In this document: in pieces, positions 11,516-23,100 of the stretch | Numbering within the stretch: the stretch's first letter is position 1 | Layout: each line of letters begins with the position of its first letter | Assembly (NCBI GenBank): GCA_026008535.1 | Contig: BRKX01000003.1 | Coordinates: 57,995,001 to 58,059,000 of the forward strand | Length of the DNA: 64,000 nucleotides | DNA from: Perilla frutescens | Taxonomy: Eukaryota; Streptophyta; Magnoliopsida; Lamiales; Lamiaceae | Direction of reading: 5' to 3' | Translations under genes and position numbers: made by a program | Notes under the pieces: model-generated | What the model was told of the DNA's origin: nothing | Seen by the model: the letters and a program-made list of their open reading frames with translations, nothing else | Databases searched by the model: none

Positions 11516-11690
11516 ATGAGTGGAAGGGGCAACGACAGTGGCGGTGGCGGTGGAGAGAGAGTGAGAGTTGGAAGGGGTGACGATGGTGGCGGTGGCGGTG
11601 GCGGTGGCGGTGGCGATGGCGATGGCGATGGCGATGGAGAGAGAGAGCGCGGCGATGGTGGCGAAGAGAGAAAGGGGGAGAGAGAGAGAA
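11516..11690 (+). repeat. GGTGGC/GATGGC simple-sequence block in MULE-2
   Basis: Runs of GGTGGC, then GATGGC, then GAGA. All frames on both strands stay open because of the triplet periodicity, giving Gly-rich, Ala/Thr-rich or His/Arg-rich conceptual peptides. None looks like a real protein. Confidence 0.8.
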
Positions 11691-11787
11691 TCCACTCACG
11701 GGAGAAATGGATATGGAGAAGAAATCAATGACAAATCCTATAAGAATTGCTAAATTACATAAATAACCCTCCACCCATAAAATAAGT

Positions 11788-11912
11788 TAAATATTACAAA
11801 AATGTCACCTTAAATTGGATTTAATCAGGGCCACTAATTTTTAATGGATGAATGGTGAGAGATGGGTTTACAGTTTACACACCAGAGAATGGTTTACATT
11901 TGATCCATTCCC
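11788..11912 (-). repeat. Right TIR of MULE-2
   Basis: The inverted partner of 7186-7310. It ends at TGATCCATTCCC before a TATATA tract. Confidence 0.85.

Positions 11913-11961
<49 letters not shown>
11913..11961 (+). repeat. (TA)n followed by (GA)n
   Basis: A short compound microsatellite at the outer edge of MULE-2. Confidence 0.9.
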
Positions 11962-11966
<5 letters not shown>

Positions 11967-12482
11967 ATTGAACAAAAAAAAATCATAAATAATAGATTTA
12001 AATAGAAAAGAGAATTAAATTTTCATTTCCAATTTTATTTTAAAAAAATCCTCTTGAATATAAATTTGAACACTAATTATACTGCATTGCAATTATATGA
12101 TTTTCCGATATATAATATTTATTGAAAATAAGATCATTTAAGTGGTGGTCATTTAAATTTAAATGTATATATATATATCATGAAAATAATGTTTTTATTA
12201 GAAATAATTGTTGAATGTAGTATTAATTAATATTGTTGAGGGTTAGGGTTTGATCATAGGTAATTAAATAGTTCGGGAATCTCGATTCATTTTTTGTATT
12301 TTTTTAGAATAATTTAATAACAATTAAATTAACTATTCACACTTGCTCCATTTTTTAATATTTCAATATTTGTGTTTAGTTGTGTACACTTGCTAGTTGC
12401 TACCATTAATTTAGAGAGGGTAACCGAAGTAGGTCTCTACAAATAAATCACGTGGTTCAAGAATTGAAGCACTTGTATTAGT
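11962..12482 (+). other. 5' flank of the shortened TGS1 copy
   Basis: AT-rich, no gene. The last 40 bases (TTCAAGAATTGAAGCA and TTAGTATGGATTTCTCTG) match the 5' flank of the full TGS1 gene at 49680-49710, so the duplication includes some of the 5' untranslated region. I cannot place a TATA box with confidence. Confidence 0.6.
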
Positions 12483-12566
12483 ATGGATTTCTCTGTAGAT
12501 GAATCTCCGGCGGCGAAAGCTCTTGGTCCGCTCTTTAAGCTCACCGAGGTTCATTTGTGGTCAGTA

Positions 12567-12630
<64 letters not shown>

Positions 12631-12641
12631 GACATTTAAAA

Positions 12642-12689
<48 letters not shown>

Positions 12690-14099
12690 CCAGCATGTGT
12701 GAAGAGGTTGAAGGCTGTTGTGATCTAGAATCGACAAATGATGCTCGTGGATTAAGTCAAGAGTTGGATATTAACACAAGTAATGAGAAAAAAGAAACAA
12801 AATCCAACATGAAATCAAGTGAAGGTTTGGTTTTATTTCTTTTTCTTTGGTGGACTAGCTATATATAGGTAGCTTGCCTTTAATTTGTTGAGTGTTAAAT
12901 TAATTGACATATAAAGTTATTTAATTCTCTTCTCTTCTCTCTCTCTCTCTCTAGTAGATCTTCTTCCTTGTAGTATAAGCAGATACTGGTTGCAGAGGTA
13001 CCATTTATTCTCAAGATTTGATAATGGTATTAAAATGGATGAAGAGGGATGGTTTTCTGTTACGCCGGAGGTCTTAGCCAAGCATCATGCACTCCGATGT
13101 GGTCACGGTTCAATTCTTGATTTCTTCACCGGAGTTGGTGGGAATGCAATTCAATTTGCAAAATGGTTTCATTACTTTAATTACTTCTTTCCCTTTATTT
13201 ATTAATATACACTATATACGCTTTGTCTCAGCATGCAGTAATATTATAAATTCGTATAATTAGCTACTAATGTATATAATTATATCTTGTTAATTATATA
13301 TTTTGCAGGGGCAGACATGTCACAGCAATTGATATTGATCCAATTAAAATTGAGTATGCCAGACATAATGCAACCATATATGGAGTTGATCACAAAATAG
13401 ATTTCATAAAGGGCGACTCTTTCTCTTTGGCCCATAAATTAAAGGTAGGTAACAAATTCGATCTCTCTCCAATCAGTATCACTATTTATATTTATATATA
13501 TATATATATATATGATTGAATTGTAGAGGTACGGTGATATATATCTCGATTCAAACTTATATTTATGTCGGAAAATTTTGCAGGTAGATACAGTGTTCAT
13601 GTCTCCACCTTGGGGAGGTCCAGATTATTCCAAAGTAAAGAAATTTGATATCAACTCTATGCTTAGACCTCGTGATGGGTATTATACATTTAATTAATTA
13701 ATTCATCGTCTTTTTTATGCGATTAATTATCGATGATGATATTAATTATATGTGCTTATTTTGTTTAATTACGCAATTAATTAAGGAAATCTCTATTCAA
13801 AGTTGGAAAGGAAATTGCTCCCAAGATTGTGATGTTTCTCCCCAAAAATGTTGATGTAGATCAACTGGCAGAGCTATGTTTATCAACTGTGCCTCCTTGG
13901 TCTTTGGAGGTACCAATGTGCACTCTATCTTATTTTTAATTTCTACGTTAATTCTTAATTAATTAATTTATCGTCTAATCTTTAGTTAGATCTAAATAAT
14001 ATATATCGTGGATTATTGGTTTTTCAGGTGGAAAAGAACTACTTGAATGGCATATTGAAGACTGTAACGGCCTACTTTTGCGATCCCTCCATCTCATAG
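12483..14099 (+). CDS. Shortened TGS1-like RNA cap methyltransferase, lacks the WW-domain exon region
   Basis: A paralogue of the TGS1 gene at 49703. Exons by alignment: 12483-12559, 12694-12824, 12958-13165, 13309-13444, 13584-13678, 13786-13909, 14028-14099. These sum to 843 nt, 280 codons plus stop, with all phases matching. Exon 1 (MDFSVDESPAAKALGPLFKL) is almost unchanged. Exons 2-4 and most of exon 5, including the WW domain, are gone; the remainder of exon 5 can be entered at the AG at 12692-12693 and is then in frame. The methyltransferase region (about residues 70-280) keeps LDFFTGVGGNAIQFA, TAIDIDPIKI and the cap-binding SPPWGGPDY. No stop or frameshift is visible. The join of exon 1 to the exon 5 remnant is a prediction. 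It could be a functional minimal enzyme or a young pseudogene. Confidence 0.65.
12569..12687 (+). repeat. (CT)n and (TA)n microsatellites in intron 1 of the shortened TGS1 copy
   Basis: About 58 bases of CT and about 43 bases of TA fill the place where exons 2-5 stood. The full gene has a short CT run at the same point of intron 1 (49796-49808). Confidence 0.9.
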
Positions 14100-14615
14100 C
14101 TAGCAACATGCAAATACCTTATGTTCTTCTCTTTTCATGGGATGAATTATGAAATTCTTAGTCTGATTCGAAATAAGAATTTTGATCCGAATTTTAGAAA
14201 TAAATTGAGTATAAATGTCATTTCAATATAAACCAAGGATCGATTGATGGGAAATTCATATTTGAAATTGATGATCACTTTATTATGGAAGAAATTAGGG
14301 AATGTAATCGATCAACGTTGTCCCTTGTTGGTTTGTGGAAAATATTTGCAAGCCTCAATTTACAGTTACAGGCTTATTTCGTATGCATAATCGTCCATAG
14401 CACACATATATATACTCTACTCGTAGTTTATTTAAGCAACTTTACTCCTCTTAGAGTCTTAGTTTACTTGGGTTTTGTACTTTGGAGTAGTCCTACTTCA
14501 AGTACTTGGGTTTGTTGTATCTTGAGGATAGATGCCGATGATCGATCCGTTACCACTAATGAGTAGCACTTTTTTTTTTTTTTTTTTTTGTGAAATCAAA
14601 ATAAAAAGGGGGCAA
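14100..14615 (+). other. 3' flank of the shortened TGS1 copy
   Basis: Similarity to the 3' flank of the full gene continues for about 60 bases (ATGTTCTTCTC...CATGGGATG against ATGTTCTTGGC...CGTGGGATG). After that there is no gene; a T run lies at 14571-14590. Confidence 0.55.
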
Positions 14616-14657
14616 ATGTCCAAATAAATATCCGAACTATATGTCAAGTCCTACGTA

Positions 14658-15366
14658 CACTACAAAAATAAATATTCGAACTATATGTCAAGTCCGGATT
14701 CAAAGCACCATTCTGAAGATATCGCCGGTACATCCATTCACGATCTAGACTCATTGTAGAAGGCCAATTTCTAAAAATTTCTAAAAATTCACGATCTAGA
14801 CTCATTTATGAATTTTTTTAAAACTCATAATATTAACGACGGATACGTCCGTCGTTAAATTTTTCCGAATTTAAATAATTCAAAATTAATAATAGTAACG
14901 ACGGACATTTCTGTCGTTAACTTTTTCCGAATTTAAATAATTTAAAATTCATAATATTAACGACGGACGTCCGTCGTTAATTTTTTCCGAATTTAAATAA
15001 TTCTAAATTCATATTATTAACGACGGACGTGTCCGTCGTTAAATTTTTCCGAATTTAAATAATTTAAAATTCATAATATTAACGACGGATACGTCCGTCG
15101 TTAAATTCTCCCGAATTTAAATAATTCAAAATTCATACTATTAACGACGGACGAGTCTGTCGTTAATATTCCCAGAATTTAAATTATTCGAAAATTCTAA
15201 TATTAACGACGGAAGTGGGACGTCGTTATGGTTAACGACGTCTTATCCGTCTGTATTCCGTCATTACGTTTAGCGACGGACAGTTCTGTCTCAAGTCCGT
15301 CGGTAATTACGACCCGAATTTTTTCTGTCGGCAAGTTCGTCGGTATTCAGTGATTTTTTTGTAGTG
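14658..15366. mobile_element. Small non-autonomous CACTA (En/Spm) element
   Basis: Begins CACTACAAAAAT and ends ATTTTTTTGTAGTG, the CACTA terminal signature, and is flanked by the 3-bp duplication GTA (14655-14657 and 15367-15369). Identity between the ends is short, about 11 bases. The interior is a palindrome array. Odd point: the first 30 bases inside the left end (ATTCGAACTATATGTCAAGTCC) repeat the sequence just outside it. Confidence 0.65.
14825..15290 (+). repeat. Tandem array of ACGACGG/CCGTCGT palindromes
   Basis: About seven units of roughly 60 bases, each with TTAACGACGGA(C)GTCCGTCG followed by TTTTTCCGAATTTAAATAAT. The palindromic core is CpG-rich in otherwise AT-rich DNA. Subterminal repeats of this kind bind transposase in CACTA elements; here that role is inferred. 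Confidence 0.8.
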
Positions 15367-16005
15367 GTAGACATATGAATTATTTTTTGATCTAAATACA
15401 CATCTAAACTATTTAAAAAGTACAACCAGCATCCTCAACTATTCAAAATATATCAAATTAACATTTTTCGTTTAACATCATTAAATTTTTCAGTTAAATA
15501 AAATACACATAAATTCTTCGACCTAATTATGATTGATTTGGTCGATGATACCATGTAATGTGGTATGGTTACAAAGCTCTCGTCATGGGCTTTCTAATTA
15601 TACTCTGGATCAATTTGTCAATCTAGTGTCAAACGATAGAATAATTACATGGAGAAATATCGATGGCAAGGGTTTTCATTACGAATTACATTTTAAATCT
15701 TGATACCGATTCGATGTTGGATTTTGAAATTAAAAGAGGGGTTTGTAACTCCATATTGTGGGCTATATAGTTGTGATTTCAATTTGTCCAATCGACATTC
15801 ATATGTGATAGAACTGAGTTTGACACATTTTAATTAACGAAAAAGACTAATGGTGTTAATGTCAAATGTCAGTTTGTTCCTTTTTAATAGTTTAGGGGGT
15901 CGATTGTACTTTTTAAATAATTTAAATGTGTATTTAAGCCAAAAAATAATTCATACGTCTAGGTGAAATTTGACATATAGTTCGTGTGTTTTTTTAACCA
16001 TTTAC

Positions 16006-16315
16006 CTTAAAAAAAGAGATTGAGATTCATACACTGATCTCTTGTTCTTATAAAAGAAAAGAATACCAGTAAGCTACACGCTTTTGTAGTTGCGAGTGCA
16101 GACTTAACGTTGCAAAGCCAATTTGGGCACCCCCTCAATCTTTTGGTATTTCTAGTATATATTCGTGTTCTTGAACATGTACGTACTTCAATCCATCTAC
16201 ATGGAATTTTTTTTCTTTTTTTTTCCTTTAAAAGAAAATCGAGTAAATTTCAAGGATTCGAGCATAATAATTTGTAAGACAATCATTTTGATGTTCCTGT
16301 GTAGGGGAAATTTTG
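16006..16315. other. No gene seen
   Basis: AT-rich DNA without recognisable coding or repeat structure. Confidence 0.5.
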
Positions 16316-16317
16316 TA

Positions 16318-16458
16318 TGAAATCGTCTTATGGATTAAGATTCATAACATGGATCAAAATTCGAATTCAAACACAATCAAACACCAATATAATTATAAAT
16401 ATGCCAATGTGTATGAGTTTTGATCCGAATTTTAATCAATCTTACGATTTTTTACTAC
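16318..16458. repeat. Short inverted repeat, MITE-like
   Basis: GAAATCGTCTTATGGATTAAG and GGATCAAAATTCG on the left pair with CGAATTTTAATCAATC and TTACGATTTTTT on the right. About 140 bases in all. No clear target duplication. Confidence 0.45.
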
Positions 16459-16659
16459 TAAAATAGTTTTATACAAATTTTTGTGTCCTTGAGTATATAT
16501 TACCATCTTAAATATTAAATGTAGTCGTATCAAAGTGAACTCCTGCTCGTAATATAAAGGTTGGAGCATTATAATACATTAAGGGCTTGTTTGTTAGGTA
16601 GTATAAGGAGGTGATAGATTTATATAACATTCTAATATTATGTTTGCTTGCAAAATCAA

Positions 16660-17115
16660 AGCTCACATTAGAATTCGAACTAGAGAACTAAACCATACTT
16701 GAAAAACTAGGTGTGATAGGTTCACATCTAGTGATATTGATGTTGGGATTCAAACTACTAGAGAGGTAAACCACACCACATAAGAGAGGTAAATTACATT
16801 TAGAAAATCACGTGTGACATGTTCACACTTACTAGTGGTGTTGATGGTTAGATTCGAACTAGAAAAGTAAACCACACTTGGAAAACCATGTGTAAATATT
16901 CGAACTAGAGAAGTAAACTACATTTGGAAAAACTAGGTGTGATAGGTTCACACCTAGTGGTGTTGGTGGTGAGATTCAAACTAGAGAAGTAAACCTTCGA
17001 ACTAGAGAAGTAAACCACAAAATGTGAACATTCGAACTAGACAAGTAAACCACACTTAAAAAACTAAATGTGATATGTTCACATATAACGGTGTTGATGA
17101 TGAGATTCAAATTTG
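16660..17115 (+). repeat. Degenerate tandem repeat, units of about 80-90 bp
   Basis: Each unit has ATTCGAACTAGAGAAGTAAA, CACACTTGGAAAACTAGGTG and GGTTCACACCTAGTGGTGTT, with deletions in several units. Five or six units can be followed. It ends about 20 bases before the hAT left end. Confidence 0.7.
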
Positions 17116-17474
17116 AGATCTCTCACCTCAAGATAACAGAGGCATCTTCAGGGGAGGCCACCTAGGCATGGGCCTAGGGCCTCAATTTTTAAAAAAAAAT
17201 TATTAATTATATATTAAAATAAGTATAAGTATACCTAAATTAAAAACAAAATAAGCCAAATCTTTATACACAAGAAAGAAAAAAAAACGGTAGATATATC
17301 AGAAGAAAAAGAAAGCAGATTAGAAGTTATAGTAGAGAAGACTAAGATTAGTAGAAGAGGAAAGATTATGTACTCCACATAATTATTCTATTGGCACTCT
17401 TAAGGTATGTTTTTTTCTATTCTTCTATTCTAGTAAATTTTATGGGTATTGACGTATTGTATATTGATGTATTT

Positions 17475-18540
17475 TGTTGAGTGTGACGTGTTCCAGATGA
17501 TGTTATCACTTCGTTTGATAATATCACAATCAATATCGTATCTAATGATGTTCCGTCATTCTCATCACATTGAGTATAACACTCGGATGTTAACCTTATC
17601 GTTTCCTAGTATTTTGGATTAATTTATTTTAAATTAATCTGAATAAATTGTGATTTTTGTAACATATCATTTTCCACATTTTTAGGGATTTATTAGATAT
17701 TTTATTTTGAATTAAAACGTGGATAATGTTTGATTTTGACCTGGTCAAAATCTGTTCCGGATTTCATGGAGACGTGATGTTCCCACTCCTTCTTGGACAC
17801 TAACTGTTGCAGGAGATCGTGGGTCACTGAAATAACCGCTACTATTGCACGATGTTGAAGAACATGTGCCACGCAATGTAGAAGACGGTTATCTCAAGTC
17901 CACTTCAGCAATGGGTAGTGGAAGGCGGTTGATTCAAGTCCAAGTGCTCTAGGATCGTGAAGCAACTGCCAATACAAGATGGAAGAAGTATTTAAGGTCT
18001 CCTTAGACCTTAAAATCATTTATGCAAGCAGGTTATCACCGTGGTTTGTGAGAAGCTCTGAATCTTGCATCTAGTGTCATCTCTGAAATCCAAGACATCT
18101 TCCTCGACATCTGTCTAGTGTCCCAATCAGCTGGAGACTTTCATTCCAGTTGTGTGTGTAGGTTAGATAGTCAACTTTGAGAAGTCTAGGATTTAGAGTG
18201 ACTGATTGTAATCTATCTATGTGTTTAGATAAGTTTGTTTTTGAGTGATTATTCGAGTGAGTGAAGCTAGGATAGTCCTCTGTATGTTTTATGCTGTGTT
18301 GTTAAGGGAGTGAACTGAGACAACATCAGCATTGTTTTTGTTTATCACTTATGATAGTGAATTTCGCCTTGAGGCAATCACACACCGTAAGGAGTGTGAT
18401 TTAAAACTTATTTTGTGCAAAGTTCTATTTACATTTTCGCTGCATGTTGAAGGCAATGTGGTAACACTATCTTCAACATTCCATTTAACTTTGCAATTTA
18501 CATCTGTAATTCACATTGTTTCAGGCAACAAATTCTAACA
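17475..18540 (+). repeat. 5' LTR of E1
   Basis: TGTTGAGTGTGACGTG ... GCAACAAATTCTAACA. It is the same length as the 3' LTR, with a small number of point differences (for example GAGTGTGACG against GAGTATGACG). Confidence 0.92.
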
Positions 18541-18542
18541 AG

Positions 18543-18556
18543 TGGCATCAAGAGCC
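18543..18556 (+). other. Primer binding site of E1
   Basis: TGGCATCAAGAGCC lies 2 bases after the LTR. It is one base from the common TGGTATCAAGAGCC initiator tRNA-Met type. Confidence 0.85.
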
Positions 18557-18604
18557 GGTACTTGACACACTAAGTACTCAATCTGGTATTGCTTGAAATC
18601 TGTG

Positions 18605-20126
18605 ATGGATATTCAGATTAATCAATGTCGTCCTCCTGCTCTAGATAGTAATGGTGGTAACTATGTTATGTGGAAATCTCGAATGAAGATTTACATCAAA
18701 TCTATCGATGAAAGAGCATGGATGACAGTTATTGAAGAATTGAGCCCTCCTAAGATGGAAGGTCCGAATGGAGATTTTGTGTTAACCCCAGAATCTCAAT
18801 GGACCAATGATGAGAGAATAATCTCAAACTTTAATACTCGCGCTCTGAATGCGATTTTTGTTTCAGTCGATGTTCCATGCTTCAAGATGATTTGCAATTG
18901 TGTTACTGCATATCAAGCATGAACCATTCTTCAAGAACATTGTGAAGGGTCTGCCAATGTTAGGAAGACCAAACTGAGGTTGCTCACATCAAAATTTGAA
19001 AATTTACGCATGTTTGAAGATGAAACTATTTCATCTTATGCTGAAAAATTATGTGAGATCTCAAATCAATCTACCGCTCTTGAGAGTCCAATCTCTAATG
19101 AGAACATGGTTAGCAAGTTGCTTCGAACTCTCCTAGAAAGATTCAATATGAAAATTTCTGCAATTGAAGAAGCACATGATGTAGGAACCATGAGTATGAG
19201 TGAAGCGGTTAGCATCTTGCTAACATTTGAGATGAACCTGCAAAATCAGAAAGCAAACTCAACTTCAAGGGGAATTGCTCTCCAGACAACAACGGTGTCA
19301 TCTGATGTTCATGATGATGTTGACGGTCTACAGAAAATCAACGAGGAAGAGAATCTAAGCATTGCACTCCTGACAAAGAAGTTCAACTCACTGGTTCGTT
19401 CCATGAAGAAAAGCCCCCCAAATATCAAACCTCGACGGCTGTTTGACTCTTCATCCTCATCAACATCAAATTCTGGAATATCAAATGTCAAGAAAGAAGT
19501 TGCTGACACTGGGAAAGACATTGATTCAGTTCAATGTAGAGCATGCTCTGGGTATGGACATTATTCAAACGAATGTCCAACAGCACGAAGAAGATAAAGA
19601 AATAATTTTAATGCTGTTCTCAGTGATGATTCTGATGCTGAACATGATTCGGATCAGAGAGTGTTGTTCATCAATGTCATGGAAGATGATGATCAAATTA
19701 TTGATGCCCTGAATGATATTGATGAACTTAACATTGAAAAATGTGAAATTGAAGATGAAGTTCTTCTCAGAAGCTACTGAGATTTCACCCAATATGACAA
19801 ATTGGTATGAAATGACTCTTCTCGATGAATTCAATCAGGCTTCTTAAATCAGAAAACATGATCCACATGAAGAACAACCTACTGCCTCACTTCAAGAACT
19901 CAACAATGTTGTGAAAGAAGTTTGCACTCAGTGGACAACTCAATCAAAAGAGCTGAGATTTCTCATGGAAGAAAACCAGTTTCTAAGAGGAAAGGTTGTA
20001 GGTCTGGAAATTAGACTTACTAGGAGTGATGCTGAAATCAGCAAACTAAAGAAGGAAGTGGAGGACACCTCAAGAACATTTTAGAAGTGGAATCAAGGAA
20101 CTAATGTCCTAAATGAAGCTTTAACA
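18605..20126 (+). pseudogene. gag of E1, decayed
   Basis: Starts at the ATG of MDIQINQCRPPALDSNGGNY, with WKSRMKIYIK and later SKFENLRMFEDETISSYAEK. The first zinc knuckle is CRACSGYGHYSNEC (about 19533-19575). Lesions: TGA after AYQA at 18920 where Trp is expected, a TAA after the first knuckle (TARRR), a frameshift in the acidic region near 19760, and a TAG near 20083. A second knuckle follows in the next frame segment (CHYCQEPGHIKPHC). Confidence 0.85.
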
Positions 20127-23100
20127 TTGGGACAGACAGATAGAGCTGGATTGGGATTTCCTAATAAATCCTCCATGTCTTTCTCAAACAACAATGTTGT
20201 TCAGTTTGTGAAAGGTAACAACTCAAGCACGACTACAAGGAACAATGTTGAAGATGATGATCAGAAGCAATGCAAGGGCTCAAAGGTACGGAAATATGTA
20301 TGCCATTACTGTCAGGAGCCTGGACATATCAAACCACATTGTTTCAAGTTTCACGATGATGTTGCAACTGGAAGAACAACATCAGGGATCACATCTAGGA
20401 ACAAGAATCTGAAGAAGTCCAAAAAGATGAAGGTTACATGCAATGTTGAGTACACATCACTGAAGGCCAACATTACTGGAACATGGTACTTCGACAGTGG
20501 ATGTTCTCGACACATGACAGGCAATAAAGAGTTTCTTGAAGAATATACCACTAAAAACAAAGGCAAAGTCAGTTACGGAGGAGGAGCTCAAGGAAATATT
20601 ATTGGAAAAGGTACATTAAATGTCAAACATTTTTCTAAGCTTCAGAATGTCCTACATGTTGAAGGATTGACGGCCAATTTGATCAGTATTAGTCAGCTTT
20701 GTGACGATGGTATGTATGTCAAGTTTGACAAAAATACTTGTGAAGTGTTTGACAAACACGATAAATGCATAATGTTTGGGAGACGTGCATCTGACAATTT
20801 CTATCATACTGACAAAGATGAAACCTGTAACATGACTGTAAATGATGAAACAAAGTTGATTCATCAAAAACTCGGTCATGTGAGCATGGTAAATTTGAAA
20901 AAGCTGATTGTGTCTGATGTTGTTTGTGGTCTACCAAAACTGAATGTTGATCATGATGTTGTATGTGGTGCTTGCCAAAAGGGAAAACAAACCAGAATTC
21001 CTCACAAAAGCCTGGGTGGTTGTCAAACAACAAGATGTTTTCAACTCTTACACATGGACATCATGGGACCAGTCGATATAAAAAGTATGAGTGGTAAGAG
21101 TTTCATCATTGTCATTGTTGATGATTTCTCAAGGTATACTTGGGTTGAATTTCTATAGGAAAAATTTGAAACTTTCAAGGTCTTCAAAAGATTCTACCGC
21201 ACAATATGTCTGTAATTTGATACCACATTGCATGCATAAGAACAGATCATGGAAGAGAATTTGAGAATGCTGCATTTGATGATTTTTGTGAAAGAAATGG
21301 AATACTCCATAAGTATTCAGCTCCCAAAACTCCACAACAAAACGGAGTAGTGGAAAGAAAGAATCAAACTCTGCAGGAAATGTCATGTGCAATGTTACAG
21401 ACTAAAGGGCTTTCAAAGAAGCTATGGGCTGAAGCTGTTAACACAGCTTGTCACATCGGGAACAGAGTCTATCTTCGGTCAGGAAGAAAGGAGACTCCGT
21501 ATGAGCTTCTAAGAGAAAGAAAGCCAAATCTCAAATATTTTCATGTGTTTGGATGTGTCTGCTACATCCTGAACGACATAGACTATCTTGGAAAGTTTGA
21601 CTCCAAGAGTGACAAAGGATTGTTCTTGGGATATGCTCAAAACAGCAGAGCATATCGTGTTCTTAACCTAAGAACCAAAGCTGTGCAAGAATCTGTCAAT
21701 GTTGTATTTGATGATCTTGCAGGCCTGGCAACTAGATCTGAGGAAGATGATGTGTTATTTCTCCTCCATGAACCAGACGTTGCTGATAAGGAGCCTAGTG
21801 GAACTGCCAAAAGTCCTACGAGAAGTCCTGATGTCAAATCCAATACTTCCTCTCCTTCAGCAAAGGAATCAACATCACCTCGGACACCAGACTCAGACTC
21901 TTCCTCTGAAAGTGATGATGACCAACTTCCACTGGCTTAGTATGAACCAAGATGTGATCCTCCAAGGAGAATCAAAAGAGATCACCTAAATTCCCAAATC
22001 ATCGGTGATGGATCTCAAGGAGTCAAAACCAGAACAAAGAGCTCAGTGGATGTTGCTGAATCGGTCAAACAGGTTTGCATGTCATCAGTTATTAACCTTG
22101 TGTCCATTTCATGCTTTCTATCCAGTGTTAAACCTAAAAATGTCAAAGAAGCATTAAAAGATGAATTCTGGGTAGAAGCAATGCATGATGAGCTGATTCA
22201 GTTTGTTCGAAATAATGTGTGAGAATTGGTTCCAAGACTTGAAAATAAAAATATAATTGGAACTAAATGGATTTTTAAGAACAAGACTGATGAGTCTGGG
22301 AATGTGATTAGAAACAAAGCCAGGCTAGTGGCACAAGGTTATACACAAGTAGAAGGAATAGACTATGATGAAACATTCGCTCCTGTTGTTAGAATAGAGT
22401 CTATCCGTCTCCTACTTGCTATTGTTTTCCACATTGGGTTTACATTGCATCAAATGGATGTCAAAAGCGCCTTCCTGAATGGCATTTTGAATGAGGAAGC
22501 CTATGTTGAACAACCAAAAGGCTTTGAATGTCACGAAAAACTAAACCATGTGCTGAAACTACACAAGGCTTTGTATGGGCTTAAACAAGCTCCTAGAGCT
22601 TGGTATGCTCGCCTTACGGAGTTTTTAATTGACTTTGGCTTTTCAAGAGACATGGTTGATAAAACATTGTTTATCAAAATGATTCACAAACACATCATTG
22701 TTGCACAAATCTATGTTGATGATATTGTGTTTGGATCTACTTGTTCTAACCTCCTCAGTGAGTTTGTTGATGCAATGTGCAACACTTTTGAGATGAGCAT
22801 GGTCGGTGAATTGGCCTACTTTCTTGGTCTCCAAATCAAGCAAGATAAAGATGGGATTTTTATATCCCAAAGAAAGTATGCCAAAAATCTGATCAAGCGC
22901 TTCGGGCTTGAAGCTGCAAAGCCTATGAAGACACCAATGGGATCCTCTGAAAAACTGAGCAAAGACGATGTTCGAGTCAATGTTGACCCAACAATGTATA
23001 GAGGAATGATTGAAAGCTTGCTCTACTTGACTACCAGTAGACCTGACATCATGTTTAGTGTTGGAGTATGTGCTAGATACCAAGCTTAAACCAATGAGTC

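Larger units (their letters stand above)
7186..11912. mobile_element. MULE-2: 4.7-kb non-coding Mutator-like element
   Basis: Both ends are visible. The left end, GGGGATGGTTTTGGTGTAAACC, matches the reverse complement of the right end, GGGAATGGATCAAATGTAAACC. The match continues through CTGGTGTGTAAACTGTAAAC and into GGTGGCATTTTTGTAA on the left against GGTGACATTTTTGTAA on the right, about 125 bp in all. (TA)n DNA flanks both sides, so a 9-bp target duplication cannot be told from the tract. I see no transposase or captured gene. The interior is AT-rich, packed with TTAGCAT/ATGCTAAC motifs and built from direct duplications. Confidence 0.8.
14616..16005. mobile_element. Foldback-type element with ~150-bp inverted repeats, split by a CACTA element
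   Basis: The left arm, CGAACTATATGTCAAG ... GACATATGAATTATTTTTTG ... AAATACACATCTAAACTATT, pairs with the reverse complement of 15840-16000 (CGAACTATATGTCAAATTTC, GACGTATGAATTATTTTTTG, AAATACACATTTAAATTATT). The left arm is continuous only if the CACTA element at 14658-15366 is removed. Without it the element is about 0.68 kb. It has no coding capacity and the superfamily is not assigned. Confidence 0.65.

Noticed and set aside
11483..11774. Long open frames on both strands in the GGTGGC block
   Set aside because: Produced by triplet periodicity of a simple repeat inside a non-coding transposon; composition is not protein-like.
12557..12868. Open frame starting in the (CT)n/(TA)n tract
   Set aside because: The first 40 residues are read from microsatellite (Leu-Ser, then Ile-Tyr). 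Only the part after 12694 is a real exon remnant.
14285..14566. 93-codon open frame
   Set aside because: No recognisable domain, AT-rich intergenic composition, downstream of a gene end.
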